Source: Tistrella mobilis
Lineage (GTDB): Bacteria > Pseudomonadota > Alphaproteobacteria > Tistrellales > Tistrellaceae
Direction of reading: 5' to 3'
Assembly (NCBI RefSeq): GCF_039634785.1
Contig: NZ_JBBIAB010000025.1
Coordinates: 1-64,000 of the forward strand
DNA: 64,000 nt
The first letter of the stretch is position 1. Each line of letters opens with the position of its first letter. The notes below the pieces were generated by a model, which was not told the origin of the DNA, ran no database searches, and saw only the letters and a program-made list of their open reading frames with translations. A program made the translations under genes and the position numbers. Shown piece by piece: positions 1 to 8,276 of this stretch.

Positions 1-207
1 CCAATCGCTTCGCCCAAGGCCCCACACGGTTCCATCCATCCCTCCCAAGCCAACAACGTCGACAATGAGAGATTCAGACTTTTTCCGTCCTGTCACGCAC
101 AGTTTCACCCGATTGCCCTGGCCAGCCCCGCTCTCCCCATAGCCCCCCACCCCCCCCCCTGCTAGAGTGCCAGCCCCATCCCGCACGCCTGCCCCGGAGC
201 CGTCACG
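1..207. other. Non-coding leader of the window
   Basis: No open reading frame with recognisable content. The stretch contains a run of C residues around 145-160 and should carry the promoter of the MATE gene that follows, but I see no convincing -35/-10 pair, operator or terminator. Confidence 0.4.
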
Positions 208-1629
208 ATGTCCGCCCCCACCCCCCGTTCTCAGGCGCCGGCCGGCCGTGGCAAGCCGCGGGTGTCGCCCTTCTCGCCCAAGGCGCCGGTGCAGCCGTTG
301 TGGAAGCCCTATCTGGCGTTTCTGGTGCCGATGATCGGCAGCAATCTGCTGCAGGCGGCCTCGGGCAGCCTGAACAACATCTATGTCGGGCAGATGCTGG
401 GGGTGTCGGCGCTGGCGGCGGTGACGTCGTATTTTCCGCTGATGTTCTTCATGATCTCGCTGATCATCGGGCTGGGCGCAGGCGCTGCGGTGTTGATCGG
501 GCAGGCCTTCGGTGCCGGCGAGACCGGGCAGATCAAGGCGATCGCGGCCACGACGTTGAGCGTGGTGGTGGCGGCCGGGCTGCTGGTGGCCGTTTTCGGG
601 GGCACGGCCACCACCGCGATCCTCAGCCTGCTGGGCACGCCGCCCGATGTGCTGCCGCAGGCGGTGGCCTATGCGCGGATCATGCTGATCGCAACCCCCG
701 GCATCTTCCTCTATCTGCTCGCGACATCCATGCTGCGGGGCGTGGGCGACACGATCACGCCGCTCTTCACCCTTGGCCTCGCCACGCTGATCGGCATGGT
801 GCTGACCCCGGCGCTGATCCGCGGCTGGGCCGGGCTGCCGCAGATGGGGGTGACCTCACCGGCCTGGGCCTCGATCATCTCGATGACCATCGCCACCACC
901 TGGATGGTGATCCATCTGCGCCGCCGCAACCACCCGCTGGCGCCGGACGGGGTGTTCCTGCGGGCGCTGGGCTTCAACCGCGCCCTGCTCGCCAAGGTGC
1001 TGCGCATCGGCCTGCCCACCGGCATCATGCTGGTGCTGATCTCGCTTTCCGAAATCCTGATCCTGTCGCTGGTCAACCGCTTCGGCTCGGATGCGACCGC
1101 ATCCTATGGCGCGATCACCCAGATCGTGAACTATGTCCAGTTCCCGGCGATCTCGATCGGCATCACCGCCTCGATCTTCGGCGCCCAGGCGATCGGCGCC
1201 GGGCGCACCGACCGGCTGTCCGAAATCCTGCGCACCGCGCTCACCTTCAATCTGGTGCTGACCGGCAGCCTGGTGGTGCTGGTCTATGTGTTCTCAGGCC
1301 CCCTGCTCGGCCTGTTCCTGGCCGATCCGGCGGTGGTCGCGGAGGCCCGCACCCTGTTGCACATCGTGGTCTGGGCGCTGGTGATCTATGGCATGGGCAT
1401 GGCCACGTCCAGCCTGATGCGGGCCAGCGGCATGGTGCTGCTGCCGACCCTGGTTTCGGGCACCGCCATCCTGGCCATCGGCCTGCCGGTCGGCTGGGCG
1501 CTCTCGGCGCAGATCGGCATCGAGGGGGTGTGGATGTCGTATCCGGTCGCCTTCTGCCTGCTGGCGGCGGGGCAATCGGCGCTCTATCACCTGGTGTGGA
1601 AGAAGCGGCCGATCCGGCGGCTGGTCTGA
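208..1629 (+). CDS. MATE family multidrug/cation antiporter
   Basis: A 473-residue polytopic inner-membrane protein, the usual length for the MATE (NorM/DinF-like) family, which exports cationic or bulky compounds using Na+ or H+ gradients. About twelve hydrophobic segments in two homologous halves are visible. The first half begins after a basic, Pro-rich cytosolic leader of about 30 residues with the segment containing IGSNLLQAASGSLNNIYVG, typical of MATE helix 1. The chosen ATG is preceded by GGAG about nine bases upstream. It is followed in the same direction by an acetyltransferase and a beta-lactamase-like hydrolase, which loosely suggests a xenobiotic-handling neighbourhood. The substrate cannot be told from sequence. 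Confidence 0.9.
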   Translation: MSAPTPRSQAPAGRGKPRVSPFSPKAPVQPLWKPYLAFLVPMIGSNLLQAASGSLNNIYVGQMLGVSALAAVTSYFPLMFFMISLIIGLGAGAAVLIGQAFGAGETGQIKAIAATTLSVVVAAGLLVAVFGGTATTAILSLLGTPPDVLPQAVAYARIMLIATPGIFLYLLATSMLRGVGDTITPLFTLGLATLIGMVLTPALIRGWAGLPQMGVTSPAWASIISMTIATTWMVIHLRRRNHPLAPDGVFLRALGFNRALLAKVLRIGLPTGIMLVLISLSEILILSLVNRFGSDATASYGAITQIVNYVQFPAISIGITASIFGAQAIGAGRTDRLSEILRTALTFNLVLTGSLVVLVYVFSGPLLGLFLADPAVVAEARTLLHIVVWALVIYGMGMATSSLMRASGMVLLPTLVSGTAILAIGLPVGWALSAQIGIEGVWMSYPVAFCLLAAGQSALYHLVWKKRPIRRLV

Positions 1630-1725
1630 CGGGCGGGAAAGCCTTGCCCCGGCATGGCCGCTGACCTAACATCCCGCCCCATGAGCATCATGACCGCCAG
1701 ACCCAGCGCGAACCTGTTTCCAGCC

Positions 1726-1740
1726 TGAACATATCGTTCA
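1726..1740. promoter_or_regulatory. Inverted repeat upstream of the acetyltransferase gene
   Basis: Perfect 5-bp dyad TGAAC / GTTCA separated by ATATC, 70-84 bp before the preferred start of the CatB-like gene. The AT-rich centre and symmetric arms look like a binding site for a dimeric regulator. The cognate regulator is not identifiable here. Confidence 0.35.
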
Positions 1741-1809
1741 AGGCTGTCGTACCATCATGCCCGGCGCATGGCGGAAATACAGGACGACGCGCAGCGGAAT
1801 GCTCAATCA

Positions 1810-2460
1810 ATGACCACACCCTTTCTGACCAATGCCTTCGACAGCCCGTATAAGGGCCGCGAAATCCGCGACCAGATCACCAACCCCAACATCATCGCCG
1901 GCCGGTTCAGCTATTATTCCGGCTGGTATCATGGCCACGGTTTCGACCACTGTGCCCGCTATCTGATGCCCGACCGCGATGATGTCGACCGGCTGATCAT
2001 CGGCTCGTTCTGCTCCATCGGCACCGGCGCCGCCTTCATCATGGCCGGCAATCAGGGGCACCGGGCCGACTGGATCTCCACCTTCCCCTTCTTCTGGTGG
2101 ACGGGCGAGGCCGCCTTCGCCGGGGCGGAGAACGGCTACCGGCCGGCGGGGGATACGGTGGTCGGCAGCGATGTCTGGATCGGCGCGGAAGCGGTGATCA
2201 TGCCGGGCATCACCATCGGCCATGGCGCGGTGATCGCAACCCGCGCAGTGGTCACCCGCGATGTCGCCCCCTACACCATCGTCGCCGGCAATCCGGCCCG
2301 GCCGGTGCGGCAGCGCTTCGACGACGAGGCCGTGGCCATGCTGCTGGAGATGGCGTGGTGGGACTGGCCGCTGGACGAGATCCGGCAGGCCATGCCGCTG
2401 CTCTGCTCGGGCGATGTGGCGGGGCTCTACGGCTTGTGGCGAAACACACGCCAGGCGTGA
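1810..2460 (+). CDS. CatB/Vat-type xenobiotic O-acetyltransferase
   Basis: Left-handed beta-helix (hexapeptide repeat) acetyltransferase using acetyl-CoA, similar to type B chloramphenicol and streptogramin acetyltransferases. The N-terminus (FDSPYKG, then [13 protein letters not shown] and CARYL) is the family signature. NQGHRADW holds the likely catalytic His (residue 84), and hexapeptide rungs such as [17 protein letters not shown] follow before the [11 protein letters not shown] end. The reading frame opens at 1768, but family proteins begin a few residues before the FDSP motif, so the ATG at 1810 (216 residues) is preferred; neither start has a strong ribosome site. The true acceptor may be any hydroxylated small molecule; resistance is not proven. 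Confidence 0.88.
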   Translation: MTTPFLTNAFDSPYKGREIRDQITNPNIIAGRFSYYSGWYHGHGFDHCARYLMPDRDDVDRLIIGSFCSIGTGAAFIMAGNQGHRADWISTFPFFWWTGEAAFAGAENGYRPAGDTVVGSDVWIGAEAVIMPGITIGHGAVIATRAVVTRDVAPYTIVAGNPARPVRQRFDDEAVAMLLEMAWWDWPLDEIRQAMPLLCSGDVAGLYGLWRNTRQA

Positions 2461-2466
2461 CCGCAG

Positions 2467-2496
2467 GATGCCCGGCCGTTGATCCGGCCGGGCATC
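2467..2496 (+). terminator. Perfect 12-bp hairpin after the acetyltransferase stop
   Basis: GATGCCCGGCCG and CGGCCGGGCATC pair perfectly around the six-base loop TTGATC, seven bases after the stop codon and 17 bases before the next start. No T-tract follows, so it may be a rho-assisted terminator, an mRNA 3'-end stabiliser or an attenuator for the downstream hydrolase. Confidence 0.5.
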
Positions 2497-2513
2497 GCCC
2501 CAACTCCAGTTCC

Positions 2514-3536
2514 ATGACCGGATATCTGCCCTCCCGCCGCCGGCTGATCACCGGCGGCCTCGCGCTCGCCGCCGCCACCGTCATCGCCCCGCGGGCCGGG
2601 CGGGCGGCGGCGCCCGCGCTCGCCCGGCTGCTCGACGATGCCCGGCGCCTGACCGGCCTGCACACGCTGATCGTGGCGCAGGCGGGCGAGGTTCTGGCCG
2701 AACGGGTCTATCGCGGCCCGCCGGCCGCGCGACCGGTGAACGTCAAATCGCTGTCGAAAAGCATCATCGCCCTGCTGACCGGCATCGCGATCGATCGCGG
2801 CGTGCTGACCGGCACCGGCCAGAAGGTCGCAGACCTGCTGCCCGCCGACCTGCCGGACGATCCCGATCCGCGGCTGGATCGGCTGACCATCGGCCATCTT
2901 CTGTCGATGCAGGCCGGGCTGGAGCGGACCTCCGGCCCCTATTACGGCGCCTGGGTCGAAAGCCGGAACTGGGTGCGCACGGCGCTCGCCCGGCCCTTCG
3001 TGGCGGAGCCCGGCGGGTGGATGCTCTATTCCACCGGCAATTCGCATCTGCTGTCAGCGATCCTGACCCGCACCAGCGGCGAGAGCACGCTGGCGCTGGC
3101 CCGCGACTGGCTGGGGGATCCGCTCGACATCACCATCCCGCCCTGGACCCGCGATCCGCAGGGCGTCTATATGGGCGGCAACCAGATGGCGCTGTCGCCC
3201 CGCGCCCTGCTTGCCATCGGCGAGATGCTCCGCCGGGGCGGGGTTGCGGCAGACGGAACCCGGCTGGTGTCGGAGGGGTGGATCCGCGAGATGTGGACGC
3301 CCCGCACCACCTCGCCCTTCACCGGCGATGCCTATGGCTATGGCTGGTTCCTGCGTGAGACGGGCGCCCGGCCGGCGGTCTATGGCTGGGGCTATGGCGG
3401 GCAGCTGCTCTATCTGCTGCCCGGCATCGACATGGTCGTCGTGATCACCTCGGACCCCGACACGCCATCCGGGCGCACCGGTTATGTCGACGAGCTGCAC
3501 GGGCTGGTGGCCGGGATCGTGCGGACTGCAACGTGA
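2514..3536 (+). CDS. Exported serine beta-lactamase-family hydrolase (class C/esterase type)
   Basis: A 340-residue protein with a twin-arginine-like leader (SRRRLITGG followed by an Ala-rich core), suggesting Tat export to the periplasm. The beta-lactamase/transpeptidase fold signatures are visible: SLSK (Ser79, Lys82) as the SxxK nucleophile motif, LYSTGN as the second motif, and WGYGGQ in place of KTG near the C-terminus. This pattern (a GYGG rather than KTG box) is typical of EstB-like esterases and 6-aminohexanoate-oligomer hydrolases more than true AmpC enzymes. The open frame extends upstream into the previous gene, but the ATG at 2514 begins the signal sequence. A beta-lactamase activity is possible but not supported directly. 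Confidence 0.85.
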   Translation: MTGYLPSRRRLITGGLALAAATVIAPRAGRAAAPALARLLDDARRLTGLHTLIVAQAGEVLAERVYRGPPAARPVNVKSLSKSIIALLTGIAIDRGVLTGTGQKVADLLPADLPDDPDPRLDRLTIGHLLSMQAGLERTSGPYYGAWVESRNWVRTALARPFVAEPGGWMLYSTGNSHLLSAILTRTSGESTLALARDWLGDPLDITIPPWTRDPQGVYMGGNQMALSPRALLAIGEMLRRGGVAADGTRLVSEGWIREMWTPRTTSPFTGDAYGYGWFLRETGARPAVYGWGYGGQLLYLLPGIDMVVVITSDPDTPSGRTGYVDELHGLVAGIVRTAT

Positions 3537-3543
3537 AACATCG

Positions 3544-3555
3544 AAGACCGGTCTT
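3544..3555. other. 12-bp perfect palindrome
   Basis: AAGACCGGTCTT, eight bases after the stop of the serine hydrolase gene. It may be an operator or a weak processing/termination element; no T-tract follows. Confidence 0.25.
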
Positions 3556-3672
3556 GACGTGATCACCCACGCAGGCGCAGGCTTACCGGCTGGGGGGAAA
3601 CAGCCAATCACCTGAGCGCCGCCGGCCCGATCATCGCTGCATCATGCGGGGCGGATCGCGGTTTTTGTCCGG

Positions 3673-3696
3673 CTCCTGACGGAATGTCGTCAGGAG
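3673..3696 (+). promoter_or_regulatory. Hairpin sequestering a Shine-Dalgarno sequence
   Basis: CTCCTGACG (3673-3681) pairs perfectly with CGTCAGGAG (3688-3696) around a six-base loop. The right arm contains the only strong ribosome-binding site (AGGAGG, 3692-3697) before the NTF2-like gene, so folding would hide it. This is the geometry of an RNA thermometer, riboswitch expression platform or protein-bound translational operator. Confidence 0.5.
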
Positions 3697-3708
3697 GTGA
3701 CCGGCATC

Positions 3709-3735
3709 ATGTCCGTCCACGTCCATCAGATGTGA
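3709..3735 (+). CDS. Possible eight-codon leader peptide
   Basis: ATG at 3709 lies 11 bases after the hidden AGGAGG and encodes MSVHVHQM before TGA at 3733-3735. The ATG at 3738 of the next frame begins two bases later, the spacing expected for translational coupling by re-initiation. It is too short for homology evidence and may simply be chance. Confidence 0.3.
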   Translation: MSVHVHQM

Positions 3736-3737
3736 CC

Positions 3738-4175
3738 ATGCCACGAAACCGATCGCTGCCCGGACCGACCGTCATGCCCGATGCACCCCTGATGTCCCGC
3801 CTGTCGAACCTGGCCACGCCCCTTGTCCTCGACTGGATCGAGGCCGTGAACGAGGATGATTTCGACAGTTTCCGCCAGCTGTTCACCGAAGGCGCCGAGG
3901 TGGTCCGGGGCGACCGGCTGATCCATGGCCGGCCGTCGATCGGCGCCTGGGCGGCGCACGAGATCTTCGCCATCCGCCTGCGCTTCACCCCGATCGACTG
4001 GCAGGAAGCCGGGGCGGAGGTTGCGGTCAGGGTGGCGGTGGCGGGCGATTTCGACCCGACCGGCCTGCCCGACCCGGTGGTCATTCTGCTGCGCTTCACG
4101 CTGGCGGCCGACGGCATCAGCCGGCTGGTGGTGGCACCGGTCGGTGCACCGATACCCGGCCCGGCCGGGTTCTGA
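3738..4175 (+). CDS. NTF2-like / SnoaL-like protein
   Basis: A small protein of about 145 residues with the cone-shaped NTF2-like fold pattern: an N-terminal helix (LVLDWIEAVNEDDFDSFRQL), the turn FTEGAEVVRG, a helix, then alternating strands ending LVVAPVGAPI. Such proteins are small-molecule isomerases, hydrolases or ligand-binding subunits; no catalytic signature decides here. The frame can also open at 3684, inside the loop of the upstream hairpin; the ATG at 3738 follows the leader peptide stop closely and is preferred, with 3774 as another option. It lies 15 bases upstream of a LysR gene and is probably cotranscribed with it. Confidence 0.6.
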   Translation: MPRNRSLPGPTVMPDAPLMSRLSNLATPLVLDWIEAVNEDDFDSFRQLFTEGAEVVRGDRLIHGRPSIGAWAAHEIFAIRLRFTPIDWQEAGAEVAVRVAVAGDFDPTGLPDPVVILLRFTLAADGISRLVVAPVGAPIPGPAGF

Positions 4176-4190
4176 CCGCCGGAGACGAGC

Positions 4191-5129
4191 TTGCGCCGCT
4201 TCCTGCCCAGCCTGTCTGCCCTCCACGCCTTCGATGCGGCGGTGCGCTATCTGAGCTTCACCAAGGCGGCAGAGGATCTGTGCATCACCCAGAGCGGCAT
4301 CAGCCGCCAGATCCGCAATCTTGAAGAGTTTCTGGGCGTCACCCTGTTCGAACGCGCCGGCCCGCGCATCATCCTGACCGCAGCCGGCCGGGCCTATTAC
4401 GAGGAAATCTCGCATCTGCTGGACCGGATGGAGGAGGTCTCCATCGATGCGGTGCGCGGCCGGACCACCGAGGATTTCCTGCGCATCGGCATGTCGCCGA
4501 CGCTTGCCCGGCGCTGGGCCCTGCCGGTGCTGAAACATTTCGCCCGGGCCGAGCCCGAGATCCTGTTCGAGGTGGTGGCCTGCCCCAACACCCAGGATCC
4601 GACGGATTTCGACGCCAATCTGTTCTTCCTGCGCGGCGTGGGCAACTGGGCCGCCTGCCGTAGCCATCTGCTGTTCGAGGAAGACCTGGTGGTGGTCGGC
4701 GCCCCGGCCCTGCTGCCGGCCCAGGGCTTCCTCGCCGAAGACGATCTGCGGCGGATCACCCTGATCCAGAACGTCTCGCGGCCGAGCCTGTGGATGCACT
4801 GGCTGCGCGCGGCCGACATCCCCTTCACCGGGCCGATCCTTGGGCCGCGCTTCTCGGTCACCGACATGATCATCGAGGCGGCGATCGCCGGCATGGGGCT
4901 GGCGGTGGTGCCGGAAAGCTATGTCCTGGCGGAACTGGCCGACGGCCGGCTGAAACCCGCCTTCCCCCAGCGCTGTTCTTCAGGCGAAGGCTTCTATATG
5001 TGCTGCCCGGAAGCCTTCATGAGCCAGAACGGCGTCGCCGCCTTCCGCCGCTGGTTTCTGGCCGAGGCGCGGCGGCGGAACCTGCTGCCCGCGCCGCGCC
5101 CCACCGCCCGAGATGATCCGGCCGCGTGA
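4191..5129 (+). CDS. LysR-family transcriptional regulator (GcvA-like)
   Basis: 312 residues: an N-terminal winged helix-turn-helix (LSALHAFDAAVRYLSFTKAA, then SGISRQIRNLEEFLG) followed by a type 2 periplasmic-binding-like effector domain. The opening SLSALHAFDAA and the spacing resemble the GcvA subgroup, which often controls amino-acid metabolism. The start is TTG at 4191 with GGAG ten bases upstream; no ATG fits the family N-terminus. It converges with the amino-acid uptake/catabolism operon and is the only LysR gene adjoining it, so it is the best candidate to bind the LysR-type box at 11857-11875. That link is inference. Confidence 0.85.
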   Translation: MRRFLPSLSALHAFDAAVRYLSFTKAAEDLCITQSGISRQIRNLEEFLGVTLFERAGPRIILTAAGRAYYEEISHLLDRMEEVSIDAVRGRTTEDFLRIGMSPTLARRWALPVLKHFARAEPEILFEVVACPNTQDPTDFDANLFFLRGVGNWAACRSHLLFEEDLVVVGAPALLPAQGFLAEDDLRRITLIQNVSRPSLWMHWLRAADIPFTGPILGPRFSVTDMIIEAAIAGMGLAVVPESYVLAELADGRLKPAFPQRCSSGEGFYMCCPEAFMSQNGVAAFRRWFLAEARRRNLLPAPRPTARDDPAA

Positions 5130-5157
5130 TCACACGCACCGCAGGGATGCGCCGGCC

Positions 5158-6909
5158 TCAGCGATAGCCGTGATCGGCGCTGTCCAGCGCCATCGGATCC
5201 TCGCCGCGCCGGCGCAGCCAGGAATAGACCGGCGGCACCCGCTCGGCCAGGGATTCGATCCTGAGGTCGATGAAGCACGGCCCGTTCTTCCAGGCGAAGG
5301 CCTGGGCCAGGACGTCGTCGAGTTCGGCCCCCGTGCGCGCCGTCCAGGCCTTCAGCCCGAAGGCCTCGGCGATGGCCTGACCCTCCGGCGGCAGGAAATC
5401 GACGCCGAAACACTGATTGTGGCCCTTCAACCGGTGCAGGCCTTTGATCCAGCCATAGGTACCGTTGTTGAAGAGGATCAGGATCGCCGGCACCTGAAGC
5501 CGGACCAGGGTTTCCAGCTCGCCCACGCTCATGCCGAACGAGCCGTCGCCGAACAGGCCGATCGGCCGCTTGGCGGGATCCGCCGCCCAGGCGCCCACCG
5601 TCGCCGGCAGGGCCGAACCCAGCCCGCCGAAGGCGCGCGGGATGGCAAAGCGGGTCTCGCGGTCGTTGATCTTCAGGAAGCGGGTCATATAGGGCGTGGG
5701 GGTGCCGGCGTCGGAATAGATCAGCGCCGGGGCGCCCGAGGCTTCGAGCGCCCGGTTGAAGGCATGCACCGCCCGTTCGGGCCGCAGCGGCACCCGCTCG
5801 TCGGTCAGCAGCGGTGCCGCGCTCTGCCAGAAACGCGCGCGATCGGCATTCAGCTCGTCCACCCAGCCGCCGCGCCGGGCGGGATTGGTGTCGGTTTCCA
5901 TCTGCGACAACCGCTGGAAGACGAGTTTCGCATCGCCCTGCACCGAGAGCAGGTTTTCGTAATTATTGGCCATCACCTCGGGCGAGATGTCGATCTGGAC
6001 CAGCCGGCGGTTCAGCGTCACCTGCGGGAAGGTCCAGCCGATGGTGACCACCGATCCGATGCGCGAGCCCACGAAGATCGCGAGGTCGGATTTCTCCAGC
6101 GCCAGATTGGCATGGGGGTGATAGCCGTTGTCGCCGATCACCCCGATCGCCAGGCGATGATCGTCGGGGATCGAGCCCTGGCCGGTCATGGTGGTGCAGA
6201 TCGGGATGTCGTGGCGCTCGGCGAAGCCGGTGATCACATCGCCCGCATCGGCGCGGTTGACGCCGCCGCCGGCGATGATCAGCGGCCGTTCGGCGCGGGC
6301 GATCAGCTCCAGCAGGCGGGTCAGCTTGGTCTCGGGCGGCAGGGTCGGATAGGCCGGGAAGGTCCGGCATTCCTCTTCGACATGGAGCGAAATCCGCGCC
6401 GGATCGACCTCGGCCAGCAGCATGTCCTCGGGGATCTGGAGATGCACGGCGCCGGGCTTGCCCGAACAGGCGGCGCGGAAGGCGCGGCGGATGATTTCGG
6501 GCAGTTTTTCCGGCGACTTCACCTGCACCGACAGCTTGGTCACCGGCTCGAACAGCTTCGCGCAGTCAAGCTCGGTCAGCACGCCCCGGCCCTCGCCCGG
6601 CAGCGGGATGTCGATGGTCAGCAGGATCACAGGCACCGAGGATCCGTTGCTTTCGGCCACCGGCGGCAGCGAATACATCGCCCCGGCGCCCGAGGGGCAT
6701 TCGAACACGCCCGGCCGGTTGGTGAAGCGGCCATAGGCATCGGCCATGAAACCGGCGGAGCGTTCGTCGCGCGCCATCACATGGCGGATCTCGTCGGCGC
6801 GCAGCTGCAGCGCCTCGTAGAACGGCACATTGGTGTCGCCGGGCACGCCGAAGATGGTGTCAACGCCGTAACCGATCAGCATCTCGACCAGAATGTCTGC
6901 ACCACGCAT
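5158..6909 (-). CDS. Thiamine-diphosphate-dependent enzyme (acetolactate synthase-like)
   Basis: 583 residues in the order of the acetolactate synthase/benzoylformate decarboxylase family: N-terminal pyrimidine-binding domain (VDTIFGVPGDTNVPFYEAL, with the Glu of ARDERSAGFMADAYGR as the ThDP-activating residue), central domain, and C-terminal pyrophosphate domain with GDGSFGMS and a downstream LFNNGTYGW that complete the ThDP motif. The ATG at 6909 has AAAGGA six bases upstream; longer starts overlap the preceding gene. As the last gene of a five- or six-gene catabolic operon it probably acts on a 2-oxo acid formed by the oxidase upstream, as a carboligase or decarboxylase. The substrate is unknown. 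Confidence 0.85.
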   Translation of the reverse strand: MRGADILVEMLIGYGVDTIFGVPGDTNVPFYEALQLRADEIRHVMARDERSAGFMADAYGRFTNRPGVFECPSGAGAMYSLPPVAESNGSSVPVILLTIDIPLPGEGRGVLTELDCAKLFEPVTKLSVQVKSPEKLPEIIRRAFRAACSGKPGAVHLQIPEDMLLAEVDPARISLHVEEECRTFPAYPTLPPETKLTRLLELIARAERPLIIAGGGVNRADAGDVITGFAERHDIPICTTMTGQGSIPDDHRLAIGVIGDNGYHPHANLALEKSDLAIFVGSRIGSVVTIGWTFPQVTLNRRLVQIDISPEVMANNYENLLSVQGDAKLVFQRLSQMETDTNPARRGGWVDELNADRARFWQSAAPLLTDERVPLRPERAVHAFNRALEASGAPALIYSDAGTPTPYMTRFLKINDRETRFAIPRAFGGLGSALPATVGAWAADPAKRPIGLFGDGSFGMSVGELETLVRLQVPAILILFNNGTYGWIKGLHRLKGHNQCFGVDFLPPEGQAIAEAFGLKAWTARTGAELDDVLAQAFAWKNGPCFIDLRIESLAERVPPVYSWLRRRGEDPMALDSADHGYR

Positions 6910-6947
6910 CGTCGATCCTTTTGAGGCAAGGGTCATCGCGGGACCGG

Positions 6948-8219
6948 TCACCACCGGAAGCGCGTCGCAGCGAACGGCGCGGGCGACAGGGGTGGCGTGG
7001 ATCCGGTGACCAGGGCGGCGACCAGCGCCGCGCTTTTGGGGCCGGCGGCCAGGCCGACATGGCCATGGCCGAAGGCGTAGAAGACGTCGGGGCTGCGGCG
7101 GGCCACCGAAATCACCGGCAGCCCGTCGGGGGTGGAAGGGCGGTTGCCCATCCAGCGGCGCACCGGCAGATCGCGGGCAAGCCCCGGCCAGGTGGCGTAG
7201 AGATGGCGGAGCAGGATCTCCGCCCGGCGCCAGTCGGGCGGCGCCCCGGGCCCCGCCAGCTCCACCTGCCCCGCCGCGCGCAGCCCTTCGCGGGTGACCG
7301 TATTGGCCATCTTGCCGTCGCTCGGCATCACCGGCAGATGCGGCCCGCCCGGGGCGCCGCCGGTCAGCTGAACGTGATAGCCGCGCTCGGCCTCCAGCGG
7401 AACGCGGTCCCCCGCCGCGGCGGCAAGCCGTGCCGAGGCCATGCCCGCCGCCACCACCGCCCGGTCGCAGGCGATCGGCCCCTGATCGGTCTCGACCGCC
7501 CGCAGCCGGTCGCCATCGAAAGCGAAGCCGGTGGCCCGGGCGGCAACCCGGCGCACGCCGAGCCGCGCCGCATGCGCGGCCAGGGCGGCGACATAGGCGC
7601 CCGGATCGGCGCAGTTCGCCGCTGCCGGCACGTGGATGCCGAAGCCATAGGCCGGCGACAGCGCCGGCTCGAAGGCGCGGAGCGCCGCCGCATCCAGCTC
7701 CCGCCAGACCACGCCGGCGGTACGCCGCAGCCGCCAGGACAGGGCTTCGGCTGCAAAGGCCGCACGGTCGGGATAGACATAGAGCACGCCCCGCCGCTCA
7801 ATCAGCCCCGGCACCTCTGCCGCCGCGGCCAGGGCGGCATGGCGGTCGGGCGCGTCGTGCAGCAGGCCGGACAGGATGGCGGCGGTGCGCTCCACCCGCG
7901 CGGTGGTCATGCCGGCTGCCAGAAAACGCAGCAGCCAGGGGGTGAGCCGCGGCAGATGCCGCCAGCGGATGGTGAGCGGCCCGTCCCGGTCCAGCAGATA
8001 GCCCGGCACCTTGCGCCAGAGGCCCGGCACCGACATGGGGATGATCGAGGCGGGGGTGATGAAGGCGCCGTTGCCATAGCTCGCCGCCTGCTCGCCGCCC
8101 GGCTCGTCCGGGTCGACCAGGGTGACGGCCAGGCCGGCCTGGCGAAGGGCCAGCGCCGCGCACACGCCGACGATGCCGGCGCCGATGACGACGGCCTGCG
8201 TCTCGTTCGTCTGGGACAT
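6948..8219 (-). CDS. FAD-dependent amine/D-amino-acid oxidoreductase (DAO family)
   Basis: 423 residues beginning with an FAD-binding Rossmann motif (VVIGAGIVGVCAALALRQAG, then LVD) and the Ser/Tyr-rich region that follows it in DadA-type D-amino-acid dehydrogenases (EQAASYGNGAFITP). The C-terminal MGNRPSTPDGLPVIS and YAFGHGHVGLAAGP motifs, contacting FAD and substrate, are standard for DadA-like enzymes. It would oxidise a D- or N-substituted amino acid to the 2-oxo acid at the inner face of the membrane. AGGAAG precedes the start. The enolase-superfamily gene upstream could supply the D-configured substrate, and the ThDP gene downstream could consume the product. Confidence 0.87.
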   Translation of the reverse strand: MSQTNETQAVVIGAGIVGVCAALALRQAGLAVTLVDPDEPGGEQAASYGNGAFITPASIIPMSVPGLWRKVPGYLLDRDGPLTIRWRHLPRLTPWLLRFLAAGMTTARVERTAAILSGLLHDAPDRHAALAAAAEVPGLIERRGVLYVYPDRAAFAAEALSWRLRRTAGVVWRELDAAALRAFEPALSPAYGFGIHVPAAANCADPGAYVAALAAHAARLGVRRVAARATGFAFDGDRLRAVETDQGPIACDRAVVAAGMASARLAAAAGDRVPLEAERGYHVQLTGGAPGGPHLPVMPSDGKMANTVTREGLRAAGQVELAGPGAPPDWRRAEILLRHLYATWPGLARDLPVRRWMGNRPSTPDGLPVISVARRSPDVFYAFGHGHVGLAAGPKSAALVAALVTGSTPPLSPAPFAATRFRW

Positions 8220-8276
8220 CTCTGCTTCCTGGGGGCGCCGCCGCGGCGCCGGTATCAGGCCCGCAGCGGCGGCATG

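Noticed and set aside
1630-1680. Terminator after the MATE gene (GGGCGGGA ... TCCCGCCC)
   Set aside because: The arms are over 30 bases apart with no T-tract; weaker than needed to call.
2514-3536. Class C beta-lactamase (AmpC) resistance gene
   Set aside because: The KTG box is absent (GYGG instead) and no ampR-like regulator adjoins; an esterase or amide hydrolase is equally likely.
5124-5137. Hairpin at the LysR/ThDP convergent stops (GCGTG/CACGC)
   Set aside because: Only five base pairs; too weak to list beside the longer stop-straddling stems.
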